Shown here one piece after another: positions 51,312 to 60,460 of a DNA stretch of 63,673 nucleotides; position 1 is the stretch's first letter; every line of letters begins with the position of its first letter. The position numbers and the translations under genes are program-made. The notes under the pieces are model-generated. The model was given only the letters and a program-made list of their open reading frames with translations, was not told the DNA's origin and ran no database searches. The stretch comes from Treponema zioleckii (GTDB taxonomy: Bacteria > Spirochaetota > Spirochaetia > Treponematales > Treponemataceae), in the NCBI RefSeq assembly GCF_014737315.1, contig NZ_JPUF01000011.1, forward strand, positions 1-63,673. The letters are read 5' to 3'.

Positions 51312-52238
51312 CTATTTGATTAGAGTTATTGTCGTTGTGTCAGTTCTGTTTTGAATGCCGACATTTGCTATGGCTGAGTATGTGTAGGAATTTAGCCAGC
51401 CTGATTCAATGTCAAAGGTGGCAGTGGTAAGAAATGAGTATTTTGCATCTTTTAAGGATTCCGCAAAAAAATCGTCAGTTGCAGAAGCAGTTTTATCTTC
51501 AGCCGGTCCGAATTTTGAAGCCAAAAGTTTTACCAGTTTTATTATTTCATCGTGTTCTGCATATATTTTTGATTCTATGGTGAGTGAATCTTCAGCCTCA
51601 GACACCATTAACTCTGAAGTACCGTGCATTTTATAGTTCAATAATAGCGGCACCGGAATTATCGTTTCATATTTTGTTGGAGTATCTATCGAATATTCAT
51701 AAGCATAAAACTGATGAATGCGTTGTATATCTTGAGCCGCATACTGTTTAAAAAGTTCTTTATTGACATAAGTTTGTTTTAGCTGCTTGTATACTTCGCT
51801 GTTGAATATCTCACTGTCTTTTGGATGTGTTTTTTCAAAAATAGTGAATGATTTTTCTGTTTTTTCAATCAACTGATCGATATTTAATATATCAATAAAT
51901 GAACCATTCTGGTCTATTTTAAAGATAATTTCCTGCTGAGCCAGCTTCTGAATAAGGAGGGCTGCAATTGGATTTTTTTCACCTGTATGATAGTCATAAT
52001 ATTTCCAGCTTACAGTATATGACTCATCATCCATGTCAAGAACTTCCATTTTTATCCGGCTTTTTATATTTGATATGCGTTCACCACCGTTTCGTTTGTC
52101 AATTCTTGATTTTTGATAATTATATTCTTTTACATCACCTTTATTCCAATATGTAAACAATGGTATGTATTCATCATTTGCATGGCACAGACAAAATTGC
52201 ATTAAAATAAAAAAACATATTACAGCTTTTTTCATCAT
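51312..52238 (-). CDS. Exported protein, 308 aa
   Basis: ATG 52238 follows AGGA and begins a signal peptide (KAVICFFILMQFCLCHA). The mature protein has helical and strand segments with ETIIPVPLLLNYKMHGTSEL and ends with a strand (TYSAIANVGI). The family is not recognised; DUF6263-like proteins are of similar outline, but this is a guess. It stands alone on the minus strand. Confidence 0.65.
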   Translation of the reverse strand: MMKKAVICFFILMQFCLCHANDEYIPLFTYWNKGDVKEYNYQKSRIDKRNGGERISNIKSRIKMEVLDMDDESYTVSWKYYDYHTGEKNPIAALLIQKLAQQEIIFKIDQNGSFIDILNIDQLIEKTEKSFTIFEKTHPKDSEIFNSEVYKQLKQTYVNKELFKQYAAQDIQRIHQFYAYEYSIDTPTKYETIIPVPLLLNYKMHGTSELMVSEAEDSLTIESKIYAEHDEIIKLVKLLASKFGPAEDKTASATDDFFAESLKDAKYSFLTTATFDIESGWLNSYTYSAIANVGIQNRTDTTTITLIK

Positions 52239-52382
52239 CGTATTCCTTATATTTGATTTTACATTTTCTGATAACTGACTGTATAAAAATGTAGAGCTGA
52301 TATTTTTCATCATATTTCAGAATTAAGCAAGGCGTGGCGAAAAGTTACGGGTGGCGGCAATAATGTTTTTTAAATTCAATTT

Positions 52383-52960
52383 TTATTTGTTCAAGTATTC
52401 GTTTACATAATCGGATTTTATAAAATATCGGATAAATAATGTGTCTTTCAGGATGATAAATAAATTCATTGCCACAGTTCTTAACGAATTGTTTATTAAT
52501 GACATAATTATTGTTGCGGAGCTTGCTAAAATGCAAAATCCCATTAATCCAATGAATGTTTTTTTTGCGATTTTCTTTTTTTGAATTATTAAAACAAAAT
52601 TTGCAATGCAGAGGACTGATATCAGCCAAAATAAAATGGCAGGTAATATTCCAAAATTTCTAAGTGCAATCGAACCGCATAAAAGATAAATAACGGATTC
52701 TATAAACATCAGAATTGTAACAACAAATAAGAATCCATGAACTTTAGATGCTTTCCGTTTACTCAGATTTTCATCTGCCAGTGTATATTTCTTTTTTATA
52801 TTTTCTATTTCTTCCGAAGTGTATTTTTCTATTTTCGATTTCAGTATCAAAAATTTCAATTACTTCTGGTAAATATTCATTCTGCTTTAGAATTCCTTCT
52901 AATATTAATTTTTCATTGGAATAAGTTTTTTATATTTTCTTCAATTTCTTTTAAATTCAT
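52383..52960 (-). pseudogene. Decayed membrane protein with two frameshifts
   Basis: ATG 52960 (AGAGGAAAAA upstream) starts MNLKEIEENIKNLFQ; a second frame continues NEKLILEGILKQNEYLPEVI; a third gives YTSEEIENIKKKYTLADENL and four membrane helices to 52383. The segments read as one protein. Both shifts lie in A/T runs. Confidence 0.6.
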
Positions 52961-52976
52961 TTTTTCCTCTATATTA

Positions 52977-53492
52977 TCAATTTATCTCGTACAAAGTATT
53001 GAAAATGTAGTATTCATTATACTGTTTGTTTATAAAATCCTCAAAGTTGATTTTTCCATTGAGCTGGCCTTCTATTTGAATGTTATTGTAAAAATCTGTC
53101 TGGATATCGGTGTAAAAAAGGCATTTGTTGACAGGTGAATATTTTAGGGCAAGTTTTAGGATTTTTTTGATTGAATCAAACATTGCACTCTCAAACCTAA
53201 ATGGAGGAAAGTCGTTCCGCAAGTTTTTTTCATCATTTTTTTTATCAATTGAAGCCTTATTTTCAATATCAAAGTCCCAGTCAATCAGTTCGCTTCCATA
53301 AAAGAACCAAGTTCGTCCAAATTCTTTGTTACCTAAATGCAGGATGGTTCCAGTTTCCTTATCCAAATATTTCTGAAACAAGCCCCTGTGACTGATTAGT
53401 TTTGTATTTTGCCGCACAAAAAATGGAAGCCTGCTATTTTTTATTGGCAGCAATCTGTTGCATCCAAGAGAAACAATCTCAATTGTCGGCAT
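52977..53492 (-). CDS. Cytosolic hypothetical protein, 171 aa
   Basis: The protein has no signal or membrane segment. It contains LGCNRLLPIKNSRLPFFVRQ near the start and FGRTWFFYGSELIDWDFDIE in the middle. Acidic and aromatic-rich, it looks like an immunity-type protein; no family is recognised. It precedes the decayed gene at 52383 by 16 bases. Confidence 0.6.
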   Translation of the reverse strand: MPTIEIVSLGCNRLLPIKNSRLPFFVRQNTKLISHRGLFQKYLDKETGTILHLGNKEFGRTWFFYGSELIDWDFDIENKASIDKKNDEKNLRNDFPPFRFESAMFDSIKKILKLALKYSPVNKCLFYTDIQTDFYNNIQIEGQLNGKINFEDFINKQYNEYYIFNTLYEIN

Positions 53493-53586
53493 TTTTAATC
53501 TCCGTTTCCTCCGAACAGTTTACCACTTAGTGCAATCATAGTTCAATCTCCGGTCATAGAGCGGCATGGTTGTTTTACGAAATCAA

Positions 53587-53621
53587 TGCAGGGATTTAAG
53601 AAATGGGGCGGAATCCCTGCA
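53587..53621. repeat. 10-bp inverted repeat with adjoining dispersed motif
   Basis: TGCAGGGATT and AATCCCTGCA are perfect arms. Then CATTCATTGCCCCTACA follows, a widely dispersed intergenic motif type. It lies just after the MCP remnant stop and could terminate it. Confidence 0.6.
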
Positions 53622-53638
53622 CACGACATTCATTGCCC

Positions 53639-54026
53639 CTACACCTTAAACTGGTCTACCTGGGTGCCGATTTCTTCGATGGAAGTTTTTACTTTGCCGG
53701 AAATTGCGCCGAGGGTATTTCCGGTTTCGCTGATTTTTCGGGCACCGTTAGCCATTTCATCCATGCTTTCTTTCATCGCCATTGTTGAATTCTGCAGCTG
53801 CTGGACTTCGGAGAGAATAATTTTGTTTCCCTGTTCCATTTCTGTGGAAGCGGTTCTTACTTCAATTCATAGTGTGGAGAAAGTCAATAATCTGCTTTGA
53901 ACCTTCGTTCTGTTCTTCCATTGCGGCTTTTATCTGAATTACGAGCGCGTCCGTTTCTTCAAGCCGTCCTGAAACACTTGCAAAGGTTGAACTTGCTTCC
54001 CCGGAGGCTTTTCCGGCAGAGGTTAT
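53639..54026 (-). pseudogene. Fragment of a methyl-accepting chemotaxis protein
   Basis: The frame reads TSAGKASGEASSTFASVSGRL, then IKAAMEEQNEGSKQIIDFLHTMN-stop, then in another frame RTASTEMEQGNKIILSEVQQL to the stop at 53639. This is the end of an MCP signalling domain; most of the gene, including the hairpin tip, is missing, replaced at 54026 by the YcxB-like gene. It is non-functional. Confidence 0.75.
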
Positions 54027-54556
54027 TTATTCTCTAATTCTTTACAGAACGCCTCAAACATATCATCAGACAAATCTTTTTCATTGATAAAAATGTATTT
54101 GCCATTCTTAAATTCAAAAACATGCAACCTGTCTTCCTTGAAATATTTTATGTAATCCTGAATTGGATATTTTACAATTTTTTCAAATGATTCTATTTCC
54201 ACAAAGCCGTTTTCGGTTTTTATTTTGATGTTTGTTGGTTCAAGAAAATTATGATTATACTGTTTGCTGATTATTTTATAATTTCGTAAAACAGCCTTTT
54301 TATAGGAACGCACGTTTAGTTTATCTGCAAAAATTATATTCACACACGAAACAAAAACCATGATTACTGGAATAATCATACCAATTATGACTCGCGTACG
54401 AAATGCAAAAATAGAGAACGCTAAAAAGACAACAAGGAAAAAAATATACACAATTCTTCTTCTCCTGTCATTCTGTTTTGATATGTTGCTTAATTTTCGC
54501 ATAATAACTGCTGAATCTATTGAATCTTGCAGAGTCAGTTTAAAATTTAATTCCAT
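54023..54556 (-). CDS. YcxB-like membrane protein
   Basis: The 177-residue protein has a short cytosolic start, two adjoining helices (about 36-53 and 57-76) and a C-terminal strand domain (NGFVEIESFEKIVKYPIQDY), as in YcxB-like proteins. GGAGAA precedes the ATG. These proteins occur widely beside toxin loci; the function is unknown. Its 3' end abuts the MCP fragment, marking a recombination junction. Confidence 0.65.
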   Translation of the reverse strand: MELNFKLTLQDSIDSAVIMRKLSNISKQNDRRRRIVYIFFLVVFLAFSIFAFRTRVIIGMIIPVIMVFVSCVNIIFADKLNVRSYKKAVLRNYKIISKQYNHNFLEPTNIKIKTENGFVEIESFEKIVKYPIQDYIKYFKEDRLHVFEFKNGKYIFINEKDLSDDMFEAFCKELENK

Positions 54557-54612
54557 TGTTTTCTCCTTGCACCCATGTGATTACGTCCCTGCGCTCACGC
54601 CAGTTTTCATAC

Positions 54613-55407
54613 TTATGGCTGAATTATGTCCAGATTTCCAAATCCAAAGATTATCTCATCTTGGTTTATGACGCAAGCGCAGTCAAATTTTGTTATGAGG
54701 AGGAATCGGATTTTGCCGTTATCGGTTTTCCATTCGGATTTTTTCTTCAACTGCTTTTTGAGTTGCTTGAACTCGGCTTTTGAAATTCCGACTTTGTAAC
54801 AAACTGGAAGTTGCGTTACAGTAACGGGGATTCCGCCTGAATAGTCGTTTTTTATGGCTTCGATATTTTGGTCTTCAAGCGGGATTTCTGTTTCTTTTGT
54901 AAAGAGCCATTTTATAAAATCGATGTCGTCAGAGTCAGTTTTTGAGAGCGTTTTTTGTGAATAATATTTTTCGTAAAAATCAGAGTGTTCTTTAATCTGT
55001 TTTAGAAGGCGCAGTTCATTTAAAATATGGCAGCGGAAGAACTTTTTTGATTTTGATTCATACAGCCAAAAATCATTTTGAACCGAATATTTTCTGCCGT
55101 CATCCAAGTATTCGATTGTGTAAACGCCCTCGTCAATGCAGGCTTTTTCTGCTTTTCCGAGCGGGATTTCTTTTGCGGCCTTGATTTTTTTGTCGATTGA
55201 TTTTAATGCATCCGCATATTCGGTGTTTATCGGGGCTGAAACATCATCTGGCTCTGGAATCCGAGTTTTGGCAATTTCCAAACAGGATTTTCCGTTTTCA
55301 AGTAAAATTACGACATTTGCCTTTGGTTCATCGTGGGCAAAAATGTTCTGTAAAAAAACAGCTGACAATGCAAAAATCATCGTAAAAATCAAAATAAGTT
55401 TTTTCAT
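54613..55407 (-). CDS. Exported protein, 264 aa
   Basis: The signal peptide is LILIFTMIFALSAVFLQNIFA. The mature protein has charged helices (KSIDKKIKAAKEIPLGKAEK) and ends in a strand region (FACVINQDEIIFGFG-like). The DNA encoding the signal is nearly the same as at 43652 and 45152. No family is recognised. Confidence 0.6.
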   Translation of the reverse strand: MKKLILIFTMIFALSAVFLQNIFAHDEPKANVVILLENGKSCLEIAKTRIPEPDDVSAPINTEYADALKSIDKKIKAAKEIPLGKAEKACIDEGVYTIEYLDDGRKYSVQNDFWLYESKSKKFFRCHILNELRLLKQIKEHSDFYEKYYSQKTLSKTDSDDIDFIKWLFTKETEIPLEDQNIEAIKNDYSGGIPVTVTQLPVCYKVGISKAEFKQLKKQLKKKSEWKTDNGKIRFLLITKFDCACVINQDEIIFGFGNLDIIQP

Positions 55408-55446
55408 TTTTCAACACCTTCCACAAGATTGATTGAATCAAAATCC

Positions 55447-56148
55447 TTAAAATTCAAAGAAATCATATAGATAAAAGTCTTCGGAAGTTTTCATAATTTC
55501 TTTTTTGGATTCTTCACTGATATCTGCTATAAAACTGTCTTTTATTTTGTTCCAGCTGTCTTGATATTTGGCAGATTTACAAAACGACTCGAATGCTTTG
55601 AGTTTTTTTTCTTTATAATCTTGCAGGCTGTATTCGCCTTGATTTATTTTCTTTCCATCAGTGATTTTTATTAAAATGTATTTTTCATACTCGGACAAAT
55701 AACCGCCATGAACATACGATACCATTTTTCCCTGGGGAACAATCAACATTCCTGAATAAGAATCGCATAAAACCGGTTTGTCGGTTTCAAACAGCTCTGA
55801 AAAAATTGAAATCGTTTTTGGTTTGAAGTTCTTGGTTTCATCCGGATTTTCAGCAATTTCTATTGTCGTATCAACGATATACAGTGAAGAATCGATGATT
55901 TTAAATTTGGCAACATATCCGCGCCAACATGCGGTGGAAACCATTAAAACATATTTTTTTCCGATGTCATCAAATTTTTGTTTGAGTTCCGGATTTTTGA
56001 AAAACAATGATTGCAACGGATTTGCGTACAATTTTTTTTCATCATCATTCAGGATTAAAATATCCGGCTTTTGTGCCGTGGCAAACAATCCTGTTTTTAT
56101 TGAAGCCATAATAAGAATCAATACGAAAATTTTAAATTTTGCTTTCAT
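55447..56148 (-). CDS. Exported protein, 233 aa
   Basis: The signal is FVLILIMASIKTGLFA. The mature part has alternating strands and helices (YVLMVSTACWRGYVAKFKII) and an acidic end. It is separated by 39 bases from the next gene. No family is recognised. Confidence 0.6.
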   Translation of the reverse strand: MKAKFKIFVLILIMASIKTGLFATAQKPDILILNDDEKKLYANPLQSLFFKNPELKQKFDDIGKKYVLMVSTACWRGYVAKFKIIDSSLYIVDTTIEIAENPDETKNFKPKTISIFSELFETDKPVLCDSYSGMLIVPQGKMVSYVHGGYLSEYEKYILIKITDGKKINQGEYSLQDYKEKKLKAFESFCKSAKYQDSWNKIKDSFIADISEESKKEIMKTSEDFYLYDFFEF

Positions 56149-56197
56149 TTTTTTCCTCCAAAATAATTGTCATATTGCAAATTTTTAGGTTAGTTTT

Positions 56198-57433
56198 TTA
56201 TTTCGTGCTTGTCCACGGATTGTTTTTATATTCCCAGCCATCCGTAAGGTAACCTGCGAAACACCAGCCTTCAAGCCCTTTTTCCGTGCGGATTTTTAAC
56301 CACGGCAATTCAACTGTCCCGTCAAATGAAACAAAATTGCCAATTTCAAGAACCTCTATTCCCTCTTCAGGAATTTTTATATAGCCAATCACTTCATAAT
56401 CCAGTCCCTGCTCTGAATATATCATCAAATCGTCAGTAGCCCTATATTTGTGACCGACAAAACGCACTTCGTCCAAAACTTTCCAGCCGTCAATTATGAC
56501 TTTATCGTAATCGGCGATTTTATAGCTGCCGGAATCCTCATCAAAATAGAACTGATAATGATAATAAAGCTCAATGGGAGTGAACGACGGCATATCAATT
56601 GGAAAATAATATTCCTGACTATCAAATGGACTCTCATCAATGCCTTCTATATCTTCCCCATCGCTGTAGAACCAGTAACTGTCATAGTTTTTTTCATCTG
56701 CGTGTGAAAAATGGCACTTGGTTTTAAAGAAAACTTCTGGTGGCTCTTGATTTTCAGAATAGATTGAGTCATCTTGAAGTTCTTCCATTATTTTTTTTGA
56801 TTCGCCGAACGAAACTTCCTGGCAGTTTTCTTTATCCAGATTTTCGGAATATGCCTCCCGCATTTTTGTTACAACAAGAGGATTGTGCATATGCCAGATT
56901 TCTTTGTTTTCGTATTTTTCATAAATCAACACATCTTCAGCCGAAAAGCTGTCTTTCCAGTTTTTGCGGTACCATTTTTCGCTAGGTTCTGCGGGTATTA
57001 TTCTCTTTTCTACCGTAAATCTTTTTGACTTTACATATTCATAAAATTTTTCTGGATAGCGGTATGTACAATTTTCCCTTTCATAAATGATTCGACCAGA
57101 GTCATCATAGTCATACCATTTTTTAAATCCGTTAGAATCTGTGTAAAATTTGCACTTTCCTTCTTCATCAAAATAAGTTGTTTCCTTAATGCCGTCTTTT
57201 GAAATTTTTATTTCTTTGCGCACATTGGCATTTTTATCACGCCACACTTCAATTCCGTCTGAGTCAGTGGAGCGAATCCAGTTTTCTTTTTTTATCTCTT
57301 GTTCCAATTGTTTTACATATTTTTCAGCCTCGTCAAAACTCATGGACTGATCAAAATCTTTGTAATTAATTGCTTTATCTTTGCAAGAACAAAACAATAC
57401 GAAAGTCAAAATGCACAGAAGAAGTTTTTTCAT
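56198..57433 (-). CDS. Lipoprotein with YD-type repeats and C-terminal SH3b domain
   Basis: From ATG 57433 there are 411 residues. The lipobox is FCSC. Residues about 50-125 carry YD-like repeats (STDSDGIEVWRDKNANVRKE, DSNGFKKWYDYDDSGRIIYE). About residues 335-405 form an SH3b-like domain (YSEQGLDYEVIGYIKIPEEG, GLEGWCFAGYLTDG). This mixes modules that occur separately in neighbouring genes. It is probably surface-exposed. Confidence 0.75.
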   Translation of the reverse strand: MKKLLLCILTFVLFCSCKDKAINYKDFDQSMSFDEAEKYVKQLEQEIKKENWIRSTDSDGIEVWRDKNANVRKEIKISKDGIKETTYFDEEGKCKFYTDSNGFKKWYDYDDSGRIIYERENCTYRYPEKFYEYVKSKRFTVEKRIIPAEPSEKWYRKNWKDSFSAEDVLIYEKYENKEIWHMHNPLVVTKMREAYSENLDKENCQEVSFGESKKIMEELQDDSIYSENQEPPEVFFKTKCHFSHADEKNYDSYWFYSDGEDIEGIDESPFDSQEYYFPIDMPSFTPIELYYHYQFYFDEDSGSYKIADYDKVIIDGWKVLDEVRFVGHKYRATDDLMIYSEQGLDYEVIGYIKIPEEGIEVLEIGNFVSFDGTVELPWLKIRTEKGLEGWCFAGYLTDGWEYKNNPWTSTK

Positions 57434-57456
57434 TTTATTTTCCAGCAACCTTATTC

Positions 57457-57883
57457 TTATTCAAATATTTTAGCTTCTTTTATTTTTCCATTTGAATAAT
57501 ATTCGTAAACGGTTCTTCGTTCTCGTCCGTCACTGGACTTAAAGTAAATTTCATTGCCGTTTGAATCATATTCAAAAAAGAGTTCTGTTCCATCTGAGGA
57601 TTTTGCATGAATACATTTTCCGTCGGCATTAAATTCCTGCCTGAGCCTGCCTTTTTTGTCGAAGGAGAGGACGCTGTATCTTCCCCAGCCGTCAACCGTA
57701 AGCGAAGAGCCGGTCATTCCACGGAATGATTTTCCAGAAAATGTCCGTGTCAAAAACTTTGTGCTGAATAGTGACGGCATCTTTCGGAAGCGAAATTTTC
57801 CTGATTTCGTCGGAAAATGCGGGAGAAGCTAGGGCATGGAGCGACAAAATAGCAAGTGCGATTCGTTTTTTCATTTGCTTCAT
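57457..57883 (-). pseudogene. YD-repeat exported protein, frameshifted
   Basis: A signal (MKKRIALAILSLHALASPAF) leads to KISLPKDAVTIQHKVFDT and ends at TGA 57692. One frame over, DGWGRYSVLSFDKKGRLRQE continues with YD repeats (FFEYDSNGNEIYFKSSDG) to 57457. One base restores a protein of about 140 residues. The start overlaps the previous small ORF by ATGA. Its N-terminus matches the remnant at 22396. Confidence 0.7.
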
Positions 57884-57999
57884 TTTACCACGGATTTTGC
57901 TTTTTCAAGAATGTACGGCAGCACAATGAGCACGGCGAAAAACGCGAGAATGACCGCGAACGGCAGAAGCGGGCAGATTTTGGCTAGTCGGGTTTTCAT
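57880..57999 (-). CDS. 39-residue single-pass membrane protein
   Basis: Its ATG overlaps the stop of the gene at 57996 (ATGA) and its TGA overlaps the ATG at 57883. GAGGAGG lies before the start. The peptide has one long helix (LPFAVILAFFAVLIVLPYIL) with basic ends. Ribosome site and double coupling make real translation likely. Function unknown. Confidence 0.6.
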   Translation of the reverse strand: MKTRLAKICPLLPFAVILAFFAVLIVLPYILEKAKSVVK

Positions 58000-58808
58000 T
58001 GTGTTTCCTCCTCTTCTCTGAGGAACCCGCGCATTATGTCGCCGATGTAGTTTTCCGCCTGCTCACGGTAAAAATAGTTCGTGAAGGTGTTTTCGAGCCT
58101 TATCAGTTCCGTCTTGATTTCGTACATGTCGTTGCACACGCCCATGTAGCCGTCCTCCGTGAACCAGTAGCCGCTGTCGCCCTCGTCGTAGTCGCGCCTC
58201 CATGTGCTTGCGACAGTCCAAAATGAGGATTCGAAATCTTCTTTGTCCTTGTCCGTCATGCTCAGAGTCTTTTTGAACGATTCGCGCATTTTTCTGTCGT
58301 TAAGATATCTGTAGATGTCGTACTCCGTGCGAGCGACAATCCGCGCGTACTCATGCCCGAAGTAAGTGCCGCCGCCGATGACAATGCCGAACATACGGTT
58401 TATGCCGCGGTAGATTTCGTTGAGACTCTCGCGGATTTCAGCGATTTCCGACTCCCGCCCGCAAGCCTTCCGCTCGTTCTCTTTTCCGAGCAAGAGCGCA
58501 TAGAGCATAAAATACTCGTCCTGCCCAGCCTCGCCGCCGAACAATTCGAGGTGCGAGCGCGTTCCGTAGAGTTTTTCAGCGGGAAGCACCTTTTTGGAGA
58601 ATTGCAGAAGTTCGCCCGCATACCGCTCGGCATATTCAATGGCGGATTTCTCCGTGCTTTCGCCTTCTTCGGCTGACTGCACGACCGCCTCGCTCGCGGG
58701 AATTTGTGCGATCTGCTCCGCCGTCCACCCTGTGCGCTGCGGCGCGTTCTTTTTCTCGCACGACGACAGCACGACCGCCGCCGCCAGAATCAGAAATATC
58801 TTTTTCAT
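57996..58808 (-). CDS. Lipoprotein, 270 aa
   Basis: The signal IFLILAAAVVLSSC is the same DNA module as at 45017 but ends in a lipobox cysteine. The mature protein is mostly helical and acidic (EEGESTEKSAIEYAERYAGE; DKEDFESSFWTVASTWRRDY), and ends EEEETQ. GC content is higher than in most neighbours. No family is recognised. Confidence 0.65.
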   Translation of the reverse strand: MKKIFLILAAAVVLSSCEKKNAPQRTGWTAEQIAQIPASEAVVQSAEEGESTEKSAIEYAERYAGELLQFSKKVLPAEKLYGTRSHLELFGGEAGQDEYFMLYALLLGKENERKACGRESEIAEIRESLNEIYRGINRMFGIVIGGGTYFGHEYARIVARTEYDIYRYLNDRKMRESFKKTLSMTDKDKEDFESSFWTVASTWRRDYDEGDSGYWFTEDGYMGVCNDMYEIKTELIRLENTFTNYFYREQAENYIGDIMRGFLREEEETQ

Positions 58809-58816
58809 CTTCCTCC

Positions 58817-60454
58817 CTAATCCAGATACGCGCCGAAGACCCAGCCCGTTTGGGTGAAGTCGCCGCCGTCCACGAAACGCTCCCTGTTCACCGCGCGCAC
58901 CTTGACCCAGGCGGAGGTGCAGCCGTCAATCGTGGCTTTTTTGCCCTCTTCAAGCGCCTCTAGTAGCGTGCCGCCCTCAATCGTGCCGATTACCTCGCCG
59001 CCCGTACCCGCGCTTGAGCGCAGTTTGAGGCGGCAAATCGGATTCCAGTAACTGCCTTTTGTGAAGCAGCCGAAGCGGCTTCTTCCTGTTGGCTCACCGC
59101 TTTCAAGGCTGTTGGATATACTGCGGAAGTCATAACGACTTCCGTATTGAACCCAGCGGTACACCTGATTTTCGGTAACAGTGCCCATCTCGTCCTTCTG
59201 ATACTGATAGACATAAACGCCATCGTCATCAAAATAATGATACGCCAAGCCATCATAGCCCACATCCGCGCTCGTGTAGTCGTATTCGCAAATCTCGCGG
59301 AGATATGCCCTGCCGTCAGATTTGGCTTCAAGGGTGCTGAGTTTTGTCGAAAAATATCCGCCGCCCATTCCGCCTGAAAACGAATACGCCTGCAAAATCG
59401 GCACGGGCTTGTCCATATTGAGCGGATACAGGAGTTTGAGAACAGATGCCCTTGAACCAATGCTCAAACGGTATGTTTTTCCCTGCGGGTCGGTGTATTC
59501 GGCAAAGTTCATTTCCAAGCCGCCTCGAAGAAATTTGCCCTCATATGTCATTTCGTGGCTAAAATATTTTTCAAGCTGCTCACTCGTGGAAAGTTTTTCT
59601 TCCGACCATTTTTTATAAAAGTCGTTGACATCATCAAGCGAAAGATTTTCCAGAATCGGCTGATAGACGAGCGTGTGGAATCCGCCCTTTCCGTCGCTCG
59701 CCTGTGAAACGCGGTCGCTCCCCGTAACGTCGATTCCGCGGATATACTCGTAGTCGTCGGTCCAGTAAATCGGGAAGAGAGTGCCGTCCTCTATTCCCCA
59801 GCTCGAAACTCCTTTAACCTTGAGCTTTGTGCCAGCCTTCACAAAGCGAAGCCAGCCGTAAGCACACGCCGCAACAGGAGCAAAATACATAAAGCAATCG
59901 CGCACGGCAACGACTTCGCCCTTTGTTTGATACTCCCAATATTGGCAGACATAGTTCGGAAGCGAGCGCAAAAAAGAAGCGTTCGGCTTTTGCCATTCCG
60001 CGCCGTCAAGCTCAAAGTCTGCGTCGGGGTTTTTCATATAGTTTGTGGCGTTTTTTTTTGGAAAATAGTTGCTGTTCAAAAAATCCTTGTCCTCCGCGCT
60101 GAGCTTTTTGAGATAGGCGATTATCTCTTTTTCGCTCATCGGGCATTCTTTCTGCAAATAGCCGCCGAAAACCCAGCCGTAATTGTTATAATCCTCAGCT
60201 GCATCGTTTCCGTCGTGGTCTATGATGATTTTCGCCCATCTTGCTTTTATTCCGTCGATTGTTACGATTTCGCCTTCTTCCACCACGCCGATGTATTCGC
60301 CGTATTTTAGCGCACCGATTTTTTCTGCGCTCATGCTCGGCGATTTTCTGACGTTCAGCCCCTCACGCGAATTGACGTACATTCCGCGATATTCTTTTGC
60401 AAACGCACAGAGCGCGCAAAACAAAGCAAGCAATATAAAAATAATCTTTTTCAT
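58817..60454 (-). CDS. Exported protein with N- and C-terminal SH3b domains
   Basis: The 545-residue protein has a signal peptide (IIFILLALFCALCAFA). SH3b domain 1 spans about 26-103 (NSREGLNVRKSPSMSAEKIG, NNYGWVFGGYLQKE) and SH3b domain 2 about 470-545 (LKLRSSAGTGGEVIGTIEGG, QTGWVFGAYLD). The middle about 360 residues are unique and glycine/aromatic-rich. It is a paralogue in architecture of 44094-45017. Envelope or host ligands are possible. It is 8 bases upstream of the lipoprotein at 58808 and likely cotranscribed. Confidence 0.8.
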   Translation of the reverse strand: MKKIIFILLALFCALCAFAKEYRGMYVNSREGLNVRKSPSMSAEKIGALKYGEYIGVVEEGEIVTIDGIKARWAKIIIDHDGNDAAEDYNNYGWVFGGYLQKECPMSEKEIIAYLKKLSAEDKDFLNSNYFPKKNATNYMKNPDADFELDGAEWQKPNASFLRSLPNYVCQYWEYQTKGEVVAVRDCFMYFAPVAACAYGWLRFVKAGTKLKVKGVSSWGIEDGTLFPIYWTDDYEYIRGIDVTGSDRVSQASDGKGGFHTLVYQPILENLSLDDVNDFYKKWSEEKLSTSEQLEKYFSHEMTYEGKFLRGGLEMNFAEYTDPQGKTYRLSIGSRASVLKLLYPLNMDKPVPILQAYSFSGGMGGGYFSTKLSTLEAKSDGRAYLREICEYDYTSADVGYDGLAYHYFDDDGVYVYQYQKDEMGTVTENQVYRWVQYGSRYDFRSISNSLESGEPTGRSRFGCFTKGSYWNPICRLKLRSSAGTGGEVIGTIEGGTLLEALEEGKKATIDGCTSAWVKVRAVNRERFVDGGDFTQTGWVFGAYLD

Positions 60455-60460
60455 TTTATC

